A DNA stretch of 62,057 bases from Fibrobacter sp. (GCA_012519985.1 JAAYPC010000067.1:1-62057), one strand, 5' to 3'. Shown: positions 45,076 through 55,122, numbered from the stretch's first letter. The notes: generated by a model not told the origin, from the letters alone. A program made the numbers and translations.

Positions 45076-45807
45076 TCAGATCATCGATCCTTCAACTGCT
45101 ACTTCAGGTTTGAGCGGATGATTGGTTTTTATCAGGAAACGTCCCTGCCGCTTCTCTTTATTAATCAGGTCAGTGGTTATTTTCAACCGATAAGAGTAGC
45201 CCTTTTTGTCTTTTGTGTCTTGCGGTTCTGAGAGATTGTAGTCCACATACAGTGGTAGTGAAGACTGCCATGCTGGTCCATCTGATGCATCGCTGTATGA
45301 TTTAAATGAGATCTCAGAGATTTTAAGATCTTTGATTGTACTGATAAATTCGACTACCGCCTGAAGTTTTTTTGCTGAAGAATCAACCTTCATCTGAATG
45401 TAGTTGTTAGGAAATTCTATATAGGCCTTCAGTACTCCACCTAAAGAAAGCCTCAGAGATTCGTTATTTTTGGCATTCGAATGGATTGTGATATACTTTC
45501 GGAATTCTCCCAAACCAATTCTGTCGATAGCTATCTCTTGAGTTACTTTTCCTGAAGCACCGGGCTGAATTATGGAATCATAATCAACTGCTGTACAACC
45601 ACAACTGGCCCTGATTTTCTGTATAACCAGAGATTCATCTCCGGTATTTTTTATAGTGAATGTGTGTTTGACACTTTTACCGGCTCCCTCATACACTGTA
45701 CCAGCATCAAAATCTACACTGTCTACAGAAATCATGGGAGCTGCCGTTACAACCAACTGCATAGACAAGATGCCTAAAAAAACGCTACTACACAATAATT
45801 TATTCAT
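45076..45807 (-). CDS. Exported DUF1573 protein
   Basis: 243 residues from the ATG at 45807, which has GGAGG 5 nt upstream (an in-frame start 12 bp earlier is less likely). Signal peptide KLLCSSVFLGILSMQLVVTA. The DUF1573 motif is clear: VDFDAGTVYEGAGKSVKHTF, IKNTGDESLVIQKIRASCGC, PGASGKV (Ig-like ASPM/SPD-2/Hydin-type beta-sandwich with the conserved SCGCT). Such proteins are common in Bacteroidota and relatives and are periplasmic or surface proteins of unknown role. Isolated gene. Confidence 0.9.
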   Translation of the reverse strand: MNKLLCSSVFLGILSMQLVVTAAPMISVDSVDFDAGTVYEGAGKSVKHTFTIKNTGDESLVIQKIRASCGCTAVDYDSIIQPGASGKVTQEIAIDRIGLGEFRKYITIHSNAKNNESLRLSLGGVLKAYIEFPNNYIQMKVDSSAKKLQAVVEFISTIKDLKISEISFKSYSDASDGPAWQSSLPLYVDYNLSEPQDTKDKKGYSYRLKITTDLINKEKRQGRFLIKTNHPLKPEVAVEGSMI

Positions 45808-45923
45808 GAAAACCTCCATCAGGCATAAAACACATATTGATAGAGAGAAAAAATAATTTAAAGCAGCAAAGAAATTACGTTCTAATATTTTAAATTATTA
45901 ACTTTTAGTTATTAAAACAAATC

Positions 45924-46122
45924 AGCAGCGTCCGGTTAATTTGACCAAAGGATGCTTGAGATTGCAATTTCGGACCTGAAAGCACCAAAATCACAATTCT
46001 TAAATTTCAAACAAATTCCAAATTAAAATAACCAAATTTTAAACAGGAATAGGAGTAGTGAAGGAAAATTCGAAATCTGAAACAGGAACAGGAGAAGAAA
46101 ATTCGAAACAGGATAGAGACCA
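45924..46122 (+). repeat. MITE-related repeat, long copy
   Basis: CAGCAGCGTCCGGTTAATTT (a degenerate form of the CAGTAGTGTCCGG end), GACCAAAGGAT, CACAATTCTTAAATTTCAAA, CAAATTCCAAATTAAAATA, CAGGAATAGGAGTAG, then ATTCGAAACAGGATAGAGAC. Collinear with the reversed 14771-15096 element. The opposite terminal repeat and a target duplication are not found. The rest of the 45808-46346 gap shows no gene. Confidence 0.7.
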
Positions 46123-46346
46123 CCACTTATAGTCTTTCCTTATATTTGGTATTTGAGATTTGGAGATTTCGTAATGGATGAATATCCAAGCTGGAAATCA
46201 ACCGGATATTTTGTTCTTTGTATCAGATATTTCTTTACCAATAATTTCTGCCTATACACCGTGTTGTCATTTTTCCCTTTAAAACCCCAAACTGTTATCG
46301 AGATAAAATTATTTTCCACATAAATAATCAGAACAGGATTGAAAAA

Positions 46347-47333
46347 ATGGTTGATACACCGTTAATAGATAAAGAAACTGCCGCAGATCGCTCGGCAATC
46401 GTTCGGTTACATAATAAAGGAGAGTTCTGGAAACCCTGCCCTGGAACTACTCAGGGATATCTGTGTTGTGGTTATCAGATCCTCACTCCTTCCACCGGAT
46501 GTGGCATGTACTGCAAATATTGCATTCTACAGGCCTATTTTCCCTATCAGTGCCAGATCTTATTTGATAATTTCGATGATCTGGAAAAAGAAGTCCATTC
46601 TAAATTGAGCAACAGATCTGAGGTAGTAAGGTTTGGCACTGGCGAATTTGGTGACAGCCTGTACTCGGAGAATAAAACCGGTGTTGCCAGAAAGATCGCC
46701 GAACTTTTGGAACCTTACCCTAACGTGATTGTAGAGTTTAAGACAAAAAGCACCAATATTGAACCATTAAAGACTATCAGGAAACCAGAAAAGGTGATTA
46801 TTGGTTTTTCACTGAATACACCGACAATGATTGAGCGGATGGAGAGCGGAACAGCTCCCCTGGAGCAACGTCTGAAGACAGCAGCGCAATGCATTGAGAT
46901 GGGTTTTTATGTGGCATTTCATTTTGATCCCATGTTTATCTACAAAAACTGGGAATCCGAATATCGCAATGTGGTCAGAAACATTTTTAAAAAAATATCC
47001 GATCCAACAAGAATTGCCTGGGTAAGCATGGGCGGATTCAGGACTATGCCAGCCCTGAAAAACCTCCTCAAGCAGAAAAATGATCATCTAAATCTTTTCT
47101 CCGGTGAGATGATTACCGGAATGGATGGCAAGTTACGGTATTTCAGGCCCTTGAGAACAGCTCTGTATAGGGCAATGGCCCAGGAGTTTGAAATTCATTA
47201 TCCGGAAATCACTCTCTATCTATGTATGGAGAGCCCGGAAATCTGGAAGGATTCAGGGATGAAAAAGCGAATCCCTGACGGGCTGGTCCGATATCTGGAC
47301 AATCGGGCCCAGGTGATACTTGGGGCCCCCTAA
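46347..47333 (+). CDS. Spore photoproduct lyase-like radical SAM protein (COG1533)
   Basis: 328 residues. Iron-sulfur motif GCGMYCKYCILQAYF (C-x3-C-x2-C), preceded by KPCPGTTQGYLCCGY; VRFGTGEFGDSL, IVEFKTKSTNI, VIIGFSLNTP and FHFDPMFIYKNWE follow the SPL family order. True spore photoproduct lyases repair UV thymine dimers in endospores; this sequence context has no sporulation genes, and the essential Cys outside the cluster cannot be assigned, so a different repair or modification role is likely. Monocistronic; a strong palindrome follows 56 bp after the stop. Confidence 0.88.
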   Translation: MVDTPLIDKETAADRSAIVRLHNKGEFWKPCPGTTQGYLCCGYQILTPSTGCGMYCKYCILQAYFPYQCQILFDNFDDLEKEVHSKLSNRSEVVRFGTGEFGDSLYSENKTGVARKIAELLEPYPNVIVEFKTKSTNIEPLKTIRKPEKVIIGFSLNTPTMIERMESGTAPLEQRLKTAAQCIEMGFYVAFHFDPMFIYKNWESEYRNVVRNIFKKISDPTRIAWVSMGGFRTMPALKNLLKQKNDHLNLFSGEMITGMDGKLRYFRPLRTALYRAMAQEFEIHYPEITLYLCMESPEIWKDSGMKKRIPDGLVRYLDNRAQVILGAP

Positions 47334-47389
47334 ATCATAAGGGTAAGATTTTGTAACAGATTGAATTGAAATGCGTAACGCATTACAAC

Positions 47390-47420
47390 CCCCTAAATCC
47401 CCCATCGGGGGATTTAGGGG
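47390..47420. terminator. Perfect 14-bp hairpin after the SPL-like gene (repeat R4)
   Basis: CCCCTAAATCCCCC (47390-47403), ATC, GGGGGATTTAGGGG (47407-47420). Immediately upstream AATGCGT/ACGCATT forms a smaller hairpin (47370-47384). No T-run, so factor-independent termination is uncertain; membership in the R4 family suggests it is a dispersed repeat used as a transcript end. Confidence 0.55.
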
Positions 47421-47555
47421 CAAGAATTTAGTGGGCTGGAATTTAAGAGACAGATGTTGTGAGAAAAACAGAAGCAGAGGCAGAGACATAGATCCAAGCC
47501 CTCTTTACTTCGCTATTCGATATTTTAAAAATCATTACCATAAAATGGAGAAATC

Positions 47556-48245
47556 ATGACTAAGATTGGCAATTTTGAATTGGGAATAAAGCCGGGAATT
47601 GTGGCTATCATCGACGAAATGATCTCTGTTGAGGAAATAACCGCACTCAAAGGCAAAGGGATCGATCTGATTGAATTGAGAATCGATTGCTTTGATGCCC
47701 CCCTAGAGGAAACTGTCTCTTATGTAAAAAAGATACGTTCATCGATCGATATTCCGTCGATTGGAACTGTTCGTGAAACCGATTTTAACAAAAATAATCG
47801 TCTGGAGTTTTTCCAGGCTATTGCACCCTTTGTAGATTGCGTAGATATAGAGCTTGGTACGCCCATCTCAAAAGAGATTCTGGCTTGCAGCAAAGGTAAA
47901 ACGATTCTGGTTTCGGAGCACGATTTCGAGAAAACACCATCGATTGATGCTTTGCAGTCGATGGTTGACAGGGCACTTCTTCAGGGCGCAGATATCATAA
48001 AAATTGCAGTAATGGCCAGAAGCACTGCGGATGTAACACGGCTTCTGCGATTTACCGAAGATTGCAAGGTACCTTTGGTAACAATAGCAATGGGACCATT
48101 AGGCTCGGTTTCCAGAGTAATAGCTCCACTGTTTGGTTCTTTATTTACCTATGGATTTATACACAGGCCAGTTGCACCGGGCCAGCTCTCAGTTGAAAAG
48201 CTAATAGAGGAGCGGACCCTTTATTTTCCGGCCGGAATAGATTAA
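47556..48245 (+). CDS. aroD: 3-dehydroquinate dehydratase, type I
   Basis: 229 residues; ATG with GGAG upstream. Type I (Schiff-base) fold: KPGIVAIIDEM, LIELRIDCFD (Glu-Arg substrate site), PSIGTVRET (Arg), LVSEHDFEKT with the active His of EHDF, and ADIIKIAVMA with the Schiff-base Lys of IIKIA; PLVTIAMGPLGSVSR near the end. It catalyses step three of the shikimate pathway. No other aro gene is nearby. Its stop overlaps by 4 bp the stop of the convergent protease-propeller gene. Confidence 0.95.
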   Translation: MTKIGNFELGIKPGIVAIIDEMISVEEITALKGKGIDLIELRIDCFDAPLEETVSYVKKIRSSIDIPSIGTVRETDFNKNNRLEFFQAIAPFVDCVDIELGTPISKEILACSKGKTILVSEHDFEKTPSIDALQSMVDRALLQGADIIKIAVMARSTADVTRLLRFTEDCKVPLVTIAMGPLGSVSRVIAPLFGSLFTYGFIHRPVAPGQLSVEKLIEERTLYFPAGID

Positions 48246-51200
48246 CGATAAATTGCCCTGCTTGATTTGTAATCCGGCAGAAGAAGGAGTGACCAGTTAT
48301 CGAAATCATATCCAATGGCAAATGTGAAACGATTTCCACCTCTGGGGGCTTTCTGATCCAACCCTTTATCCCAGCGAAGCTTTAGTGCGAAAGGAAGATT
48401 ATTGAAGCTCTGAGCCTCCAGACGTAACTCCAGTCCAAATGCAAGCAACCAGTCATCGCGATCAAAATTTTTGAAATCCGAAGGATTATCCCAACCCGCT
48501 CCACCCGAAAGATTGATTGCCCCATATAATCTTTCCAGGTAGAAAAATCCGATTTTCTTATCGATCAGATATCTTGGCCACAGGGGAAATCTGTAGGACA
48601 ACTCGCCCTGAATCACTGCCTTTCCGGTGATTTGTGCAGTATCGTACTCGATTTCAACCGTATCTTTCTGAACGATTCTTTTGATTTTTGTATCCCGGTA
48701 ATAATAGGAGTAGCCGGGAATCCAGGCTACCGGAAGCAGAAAAGAGGGAATGGGAGTAGTCTGTTTGACTACCTTTATCGCAGTTCCCATGAGGTCTAAA
48801 TGCAGATCATGGCGCGCAAACCAGGGCGCTGGCATACCCATTTTTGCATGTCCTAAAACCTGATGATATTTATAATCATCATAGCGTTCCTTGAGAATGC
48901 CATCATCGGTAGAAAAACTGTTTTCCTCTTTTAATGCATGCTGATTCCAGAAATCGTATTGTAATTTGGCTACCAGACCTACAGGTGAAATGACACTCTT
49001 AGCCTCAGACTTCTGTGAAGCAAAAGTGCCCATTACTCCACTTCTGAACGCTTTGTTCAGATTGTATTTAAAAACAGTAACTTCATCGAGCTGAAGCCGG
49101 ATATCATAGAAATCCATACCACCCAAAAGATGAAGGCCTAGCTGGTTTCTGGAACCGGAACCACTGCCCGCATAATGGGATACTCTGAAAAGAAGGTCCT
49201 GAATCTGGGCATTGTAATTGGTAATCTCAGTCGCCTCTTCTACTTCATTGAAAAACCAGTCTCTTGCTGCAATACCCCGCATGGTGTAATCAAAGTAGAG
49301 TGTAAAAGGAAGAAGTCGGGTGGAACCAAAAACTCCCAGATCATAATTATTTTTGACATCAAAAAAGCCTTTCTGGAATCGGAGCATCTTGGCGATCTGG
49401 CTGGGTTGTACAAACAGATATCCATTCAACTCAGAACCCAAGTCCGAAAGAGTCCAGGGATCGATCAGATTGAAAATCAGACCGGTCTTAAGAACCGTTT
49501 TACCTTTATTGACATTGTTATCCTGATTAGTTACCTGTTCTCCCAAAAGCAGGGGCATTACCAGAAGTTGCCTTGGAACTCCTCGAATTGCTTTTTGCGG
49601 TGCTCCTGCTGTGGAGCCTGATGCAATCGGGTATTTATTCATGGGAGAAAGAGGATTCTCCACTGACATCTCTGACAAAACCTTGATACTGTCTAACAGA
49701 TAAATGCCATATCCATCCTTTGAGTACCCTGCATAAGCCAGCTTTTTTCCATCTGGAGATAATGATGGAGCGAAACCGCCTCCTGCTACATTGGTAATCT
49801 GCTGAAGCTTCTTCGATTCAAAATTATAACGGTAGATATTGAATATTCCGTTTCTGTCCGAAGAGAAGTAAAGATATTTTCCGTCCGGACTGAAACATGG
49901 ATCTCTCTGGTCAAATTCACTGCTGCAAAAAACCTTACAGCTATTATCGGTAGTATCATAAATTGCTATCTTGCGGTTTTTCTTATCCATAAAGCTGAAA
50001 GCTATGTCTTTACCATTGGGAGCCCAGTCTACACTGAAAATATATCCGATCTCGATGCTGTCTGACTTCGCCGGAAAGATCTTTTTATCCAAATTTCCAC
50101 TGGTATCGGTGATTGACAGGAAAAAACGGTCGATCGATCGGTGCGCATAGGCTATTCTGTCGCCGGAAGGTGAAAATGATGAACTGAACACACTTTTTTT
50201 GCGTGTAAGCTGCTTGTCGGTTTTATGAAACAACCTGATTTTCTTTTTTTCGGGAGGAAGAGTATCGGTGAAAAGATCCAGTACCCTTGATCCACCCATA
50301 CGGGCAGGAAGCTGGGATTTGACTGAATGTGCACTGGAAAAACAAATTTTTCCGGTGGGGGCATGAATATCATAGACATTGCCTATACCCATCTCAAGCC
50401 GGATTTTCTGTTTTTCATCAACAGTATCACTAAGAGCATAGGAATAAAGGTGTTTTCTGGAGTAGTCATTTTTACCGTTTGAAAGGAAATAGATTCTGGA
50501 ACCATCAGGAGAGAATCTGGGCCACAAGTTAATGAAACCATCTTTATTTATTTTCCTTCCATAAACCTGCGTACCGATATCGGTTACTTTCTGACGGTAT
50601 TTTTTCAACAGATGATTCTTCCACTCATCATAAAGCTGTTCACCGGAAATTCCCAGCACAGTCTTTATAACCCGGTCAAAATCCAGCCGGTTTATTTTTG
50701 CACTCTCCCGTACCATTAGCACAACTTTGTCATAACCGTATTTTTCTGCAATATAGGAGACCAGCGCAAAGCCATGATTGTAGCTTTTCTCGTAATCATC
50801 ACTCTTTCCGGCACCCACCTGCATGTGTGCCCATGAAAGAAGTTTACCGGAAAGACTCAGGGTACGCAAAATCATATCCCTGTGGGAATCCCAACTGTCT
50901 GCCCCATTCCGTGAACTTTCATACTGGGCAATGCCTTCAGTGAGCCAGAATGGAAGAATGCTGGTGCTCAGCGACTGAAAAACCTCCATCCTGTTTTTCT
51001 CATTAGGATGTGAAAAGAAACCGAAGCGGATATCCGGTATTGCAGGAGAAAGTTTTAACCCGCTGATAATAGAAACAATATGCGCATATTCATGGGTTAT
51101 AACATCATCCCACCACTCATGGGTTCCTCGCAGTTCAAAATCCAGATCATGAGTCCATAAGGTGATGGTGTTGGTATAGGGAAGTGCCCAGCCGTTACTG

Positions 51201-51451
51201 TAATCGCTGTCAATGATCAGCACATCAGTTTTTGATGGAAGAGTAAGTCCGTAGGTATCCTTGTAAATACTGTAAAGCTGCTCCAGCTTTTTGCTTACCT
51301 TCTCTACAAGATGCCCGCAATTGTACATGTAAGAGATTCTGAAGTGTTCGGTACTTACAGTTTCAAATTTCAGTCCGGCTGCATTGAATCTGGCTGCAAA
51401 ACTGCCATAACAAATTACAAATAGTAATATAAGAACTGCTTTGTGTTTCAC
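48242..51451 (-). CDS. Gluzincin metallopeptidase-TolB propeller-outer membrane barrel protein
   Basis: 1069 residues from a GTG start with AGGA 6 nt upstream. Signal peptide KAVLILLFVICYGSFA. Peptidase MA-like zincin domain (about 35-280): ITHEYAHIVSII (HExxH near residue 122) and, 50 residues on, WLTEGIAQYE giving the third zinc ligand. TolB/WD40-type propeller (about 300-620): LWPRFSPDGSRIYFLS, PCFSPDGKYLYFSSDRNGI, PSLSPDGKKLAYAG. C-terminal beta-barrel (about 680-1069): repeated amphipathic strands and YRFPLWPRYL, ending FAIGYDFDNWSLLLLPDY, similar to BamA/surface-antigen barrels. Predicted to sit in the outer membrane with a protease facing the periplasm or outside. Last gene of the four-gene operon. 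Confidence 0.85.
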   Translation of the reverse strand: MKHKAVLILLFVICYGSFAARFNAAGLKFETVSTEHFRISYMYNCGHLVEKVSKKLEQLYSIYKDTYGLTLPSKTDVLIIDSDYSNGWALPYTNTITLWTHDLDFELRGTHEWWDDVITHEYAHIVSIISGLKLSPAIPDIRFGFFSHPNEKNRMEVFQSLSTSILPFWLTEGIAQYESSRNGADSWDSHRDMILRTLSLSGKLLSWAHMQVGAGKSDDYEKSYNHGFALVSYIAEKYGYDKVVLMVRESAKINRLDFDRVIKTVLGISGEQLYDEWKNHLLKKYRQKVTDIGTQVYGRKINKDGFINLWPRFSPDGSRIYFLSNGKNDYSRKHLYSYALSDTVDEKQKIRLEMGIGNVYDIHAPTGKICFSSAHSVKSQLPARMGGSRVLDLFTDTLPPEKKKIRLFHKTDKQLTRKKSVFSSSFSPSGDRIAYAHRSIDRFFLSITDTSGNLDKKIFPAKSDSIEIGYIFSVDWAPNGKDIAFSFMDKKNRKIAIYDTTDNSCKVFCSSEFDQRDPCFSPDGKYLYFSSDRNGIFNIYRYNFESKKLQQITNVAGGGFAPSLSPDGKKLAYAGYSKDGYGIYLLDSIKVLSEMSVENPLSPMNKYPIASGSTAGAPQKAIRGVPRQLLVMPLLLGEQVTNQDNNVNKGKTVLKTGLIFNLIDPWTLSDLGSELNGYLFVQPSQIAKMLRFQKGFFDVKNNYDLGVFGSTRLLPFTLYFDYTMRGIAARDWFFNEVEEATEITNYNAQIQDLLFRVSHYAGSGSGSRNQLGLHLLGGMDFYDIRLQLDEVTVFKYNLNKAFRSGVMGTFASQKSEAKSVISPVGLVAKLQYDFWNQHALKEENSFSTDDGILKERYDDYKYHQVLGHAKMGMPAPWFARHDLHLDLMGTAIKVVKQTTPIPSFLLPVAWIPGYSYYYRDTKIKRIVQKDTVEIEYDTAQITGKAVIQGELSYRFPLWPRYLIDKKIGFFYLERLYGAINLSGGAGWDNPSDFKNFDRDDWLLAFGLELRLEAQSFNNLPFALKLRWDKGLDQKAPRGGNRFTFAIGYDFDNWSLLLLPDYKSSRAIYR

Positions 51452-51468
51452 TCTGAATCCTGTCCGGT

Positions 51469-54400
51469 TTATTTAATGACAGCCATTTTCCAGAACCTGG
51501 AATGTTTTTTCCCGTTGATAGTTGCCTCCAGTCGGCATCTGTAAACGCCAGGACCGAATTTCTCAACCGATACATTATGCTCATTCCAACTGGGATAACT
51601 TCCAGTAAGCTCCTCCGGAGGATTTCCCATCTTTTTCATTGAGTAAACGACAAAACCGGTTATACTGTATATATCGAGTCTAACATTTGAAGCCGGTCCT
51701 GAAAACTGATATTTAATAGTTACATTTTTAACGCCTCTGGCCGGGTTAGGATAACTGAAAAAGCTGATTGGTTCACTTGTACCTGCAATAACCGGAAGAG
51801 GCGATCCGCCATAGGTAAATGAACGGCCACTGTTATATCCTGGCATAGGCCAGAAAAGAGAATCCGGAAGAATCTCTTTGGCAATTTCCCATCTATAAAC
51901 CCATCCTTCAGTCGATACGGCAATAAGATCAGGTGTCTTGTCCTCATCCATAAAACACAGCATTGGTGAACAAATAAGAGGTGATCCTGCTGTCAATGGC
52001 CAGCTAGATTGTATGATGGAGTTGTTCTTGGATGGACGTTTTGCGTCTTTTGTCAGCGCATCAATCAGCCCTCCAGGGGTGATATCATGAGCGATGAGCG
52101 AATCATTATAGTTTAAAATGGTATCCATTTGTGCTCTGGTAAAATCGGTAATGCTATCAAGTGCTCCATCTTCAAGATAGAACCATACAGTACCGGAATT
52201 CAGGTCTGCCTTCACCACCTTTGCAGCCCTGAATGTAATATTGTCACCTGTAGCCGATGAAAAAAGAACAAGAGGCTCCCTGTTGGCACCACATACGATT
52301 GCTGGTGATGACTGGACACTGCCGCGCTGATACCAGTAGCGGGTATCAAGATATGCCGGCCATCCGCTGAGTAAAGCATTCTTGTAGTTGAATGCATATA
52401 TTCCGTTTGTACCGCTGATAACGATATCCAGATGGCCATCTTTATCCAGATCTGCAAGTGCAGGTGCGGAATAATTTACAGGCAGGACAGTCCGGTCATC
52501 GGCATTCTGCTTTTTGGTATCAATGTAGGCGTAGGTTGAAGGCCAATCGGTAGGCTTTTCCTTCCATCCCTTTGCCAACTTCAGATCTAACTCGTAAACC
52601 CAAAGACCATGCCTGCTGTCCGAAACCACTATTTCCAGAGCGGTGTCTCGATCAAGATCTCCGGTAACCAGAGTGTATGGAGCAATACCAGGCACGACAA
52701 TGGATAAATCGGCACTATTTTTACCGGCAGTGCAAAGAGAAAGCCTGCCATCACTCTGGATAACAGCTATTGTATAAGATGATCCCGCCAGCGATGCAAC
52801 TGCATTGACTGCACTGTCCGATTTCAGTTTAACAGAGTGCACCGGGTTCATGAAATTGCCGAAAAAAACCACTCCGTTTCTGCAACCCACGGCCCATGCC
52901 GAGTCTTTATAATTGCAAACGTATGAAGAAGGCGTGGCATCAAGTCTGATTGTGTCAATACGAACTTCAGGACTCAGTGTGCTCAGCGAATAGATACATC
53001 CATTGGCGGAGGGCATAAAGACCCGGTTGGCAACAACCGAGGGCATAGCGATGATTTGTGGTAAACTATCTAAAAAGCTAATTGTGTCAGAATTGTGAAG
53101 GGTATCTCCTTTAAGGTCTACACGATCCACCGGAAGTAATTTTCTGTTATAGCTTGTCAGAGATAGAGTATCTGCAGACCAGGCATAGATTTTCCCACTT
53201 TTACTTACAAGAACCAGTTCTGCAGCTTCGGTTGATGGATCAAAGTTTCCGGATACGGGTTCAAAAAACTCTTCAGGCGCGGTTCTCTTGGGCCATGATG
53301 GAACCAGATAATCCCATTGGACTGAAACCTTGAAAACAGAATCGGAGATATTGGAAGTATAATGATGATGTGATCCTCTCATCAGAACAGAATACTCCTT
53401 CTGAATGCTGCTCTGAGGAGTAAACTGCAGTTTTATCCAGGAATGTCCACCATCATTACTGCGTGTTGAGGGCCTGGTATAGGGGCCAAATCCGTTAACC
53501 CGTACGGTTTTGGACGAGGAGTCGATAACCGATTCATACGGAAAAACATCTTCAGCACCTCCAAAATCAGAAACCAGCTCACCCAGAACATTCTGGAACT
53601 GAACGCTGATATCCGTTATGCCATCAGCTTCCACCAGTCTGACACCCTTATATGTTGAATCACTGTTTACCATGTTATATTGCAATCTCTGGCGTATCAG
53701 ATGCTCATCCACATGCCAGACAAGAACACCGGAAGCCGGCAGCCCGATGTCATTATTTTCGGGTAAAGTGACTGTACCGGAAGGTCCGGTTTGTTTGAGC
53801 ACAGAATCCAGGTTGACATGAAATGGATAGGCAGCTATGGGATTTCTGCGGTAATCGGTTGTATCATAATTAAAGAGGTTTTTATTACCCGAAAGATTGC
53901 GCTGGCGATTTTCGATAAGGTAGTATTCATGATTATTTATGGGAACCATCAGGATTGTAGTATCATTGCTTTGCTGACCCATGGCGATCTTGTCTAACAC
54001 AGTAGACAGCGCTTTGATAGAATAGGTTTTTGCCACACCCACAGGAGCGATTTTCGGTTCATCCCAACCCATAAAGGCACGTACCCAGGCCGAAGGATAC
54101 GGAGGAATGAATCCGCTGCCATTGAAATCGGCACCGATATCCATGATACAGAAACCGCCAACACCAGAACCTGAGCTGGCCCAGAGATCAGGAACACCCA
54201 ATTGACGAGCGATCTGATTGACCAGAATACCTTGTATACCGCAATTAAGGCTGTCCTGATTTGCAGTTTCAGAACAGATCATCAGCTCATCGACAAGCAG
54301 GGAATTCTTTCCCTGAACCACCACCCCATTCTGAGGCAGTCCCAGAGAGTCACGGTAATATTTGAAATAATCGGGTGTGATAAATACATCATACATGTCT

Positions 54401-55122
54401 GCTTCGGAATCCATACGGGCATCTGTAAAATAGGTCGCTCCGGCATGGAAAATCAGAAAGGCCGTTTTAAGCCCCGTTTCATCACGAATGGTGCTGTCGG
54501 ATGGATTGAAAGTGAGTCTGGAAAAAGGAGATTTTTCCGGTATTTTACTGACCTCCAGTATTGCATCTCTTGAGAAACGAAGCAGGCCGGTTGATTTTCT
54601 TTCATAATACTGATCCAGAGTTTCATCTTTCTTTTTACCGCCAGGAGAGTATTTGGGGAGACTATGAGGGACAGTATATGGATTGCCATCAGGATCTGTG
54701 CTGTATAACGAGTATTTAAGGACCAGGTTACCACGAGAGACTTTTCTGTAATATTGGGCAACAGTTTCAAGCTGATTAACAAAGTAGAGTGAATCGTGAG
54801 GCAGGCGATCGAATTTATAAACGGTTTTATCGCTGTACCATCGTAACTCATCCCTTTCCTTTTCTCCGCCGTCCCTCATTCCGAATCGACCATTTCCGGT
54901 AGTCAGATACAAGGAATCGGGTTGAAATTCCACCATAAAAGCCATGATATGAATAGTATCTGGTTTACTTTTATGGAAATTGACAGACCAGCGGTGATCG
55001 CGTGCAGTTTCCACCAGTCGTTTCTGTGAGCTCGTTCTGAAAAGTGCTTTTTGGGTAAAACCGGTAGAAGCGGCTACAAGCAATATCAGAAAAAAATGAA
55101 TTATTGAACCTTTAATACGCAT
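51469..55122 (-). CDS. Secreted M6-like protein with lost zinc site and T9SS-type C-terminus
   Basis: 1217 residues; signal peptide IIHFFLILLVAASTGFTQ. Residues about 50-480 resemble the M6 (immune inhibitor A) peptidase domain: GNGRFGMRDGG, VAQYYRKVSRGNL, GVPDLWASSGSGVGGFCIMD, and VWHVDEHLI. In active relatives HEFGH precedes LGLPDL; here the position reads NQIARQLGVPDLW, so both His and the Glu are lost. Residues about 600-1100 carry FG-GAP/VCBS-like repeats (GDLDRDTALEIVVSDSRHG, ADLDKDGHLDIVISGTNGI). The final 80 residues (FFSYPNPARG, VRLDIYSITGFVVY, FGPGVYRCRLE, HSRFWKMAVIK) match T9SS sorting/FlgD-like beta-sandwich domains. It is 17 bp upstream of the protease-propeller gene. Confidence 0.85.
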   Translation of the reverse strand: MRIKGSIIHFFLILLVAASTGFTQKALFRTSSQKRLVETARDHRWSVNFHKSKPDTIHIMAFMVEFQPDSLYLTTGNGRFGMRDGGEKERDELRWYSDKTVYKFDRLPHDSLYFVNQLETVAQYYRKVSRGNLVLKYSLYSTDPDGNPYTVPHSLPKYSPGGKKKDETLDQYYERKSTGLLRFSRDAILEVSKIPEKSPFSRLTFNPSDSTIRDETGLKTAFLIFHAGATYFTDARMDSEADMYDVFITPDYFKYYRDSLGLPQNGVVVQGKNSLLVDELMICSETANQDSLNCGIQGILVNQIARQLGVPDLWASSGSGVGGFCIMDIGADFNGSGFIPPYPSAWVRAFMGWDEPKIAPVGVAKTYSIKALSTVLDKIAMGQQSNDTTILMVPINNHEYYLIENRQRNLSGNKNLFNYDTTDYRRNPIAAYPFHVNLDSVLKQTGPSGTVTLPENNDIGLPASGVLVWHVDEHLIRQRLQYNMVNSDSTYKGVRLVEADGITDISVQFQNVLGELVSDFGGAEDVFPYESVIDSSSKTVRVNGFGPYTRPSTRSNDGGHSWIKLQFTPQSSIQKEYSVLMRGSHHHYTSNISDSVFKVSVQWDYLVPSWPKRTAPEEFFEPVSGNFDPSTEAAELVLVSKSGKIYAWSADTLSLTSYNRKLLPVDRVDLKGDTLHNSDTISFLDSLPQIIAMPSVVANRVFMPSANGCIYSLSTLSPEVRIDTIRLDATPSSYVCNYKDSAWAVGCRNGVVFFGNFMNPVHSVKLKSDSAVNAVASLAGSSYTIAVIQSDGRLSLCTAGKNSADLSIVVPGIAPYTLVTGDLDRDTALEIVVSDSRHGLWVYELDLKLAKGWKEKPTDWPSTYAYIDTKKQNADDRTVLPVNYSAPALADLDKDGHLDIVISGTNGIYAFNYKNALLSGWPAYLDTRYWYQRGSVQSSPAIVCGANREPLVLFSSATGDNITFRAAKVVKADLNSGTVWFYLEDGALDSITDFTRAQMDTILNYNDSLIAHDITPGGLIDALTKDAKRPSKNNSIIQSSWPLTAGSPLICSPMLCFMDEDKTPDLIAVSTEGWVYRWEIAKEILPDSLFWPMPGYNSGRSFTYGGSPLPVIAGTSEPISFFSYPNPARGVKNVTIKYQFSGPASNVRLDIYSITGFVVYSMKKMGNPPEELTGSYPSWNEHNVSVEKFGPGVYRCRLEATINGKKHSRFWKMAVIK

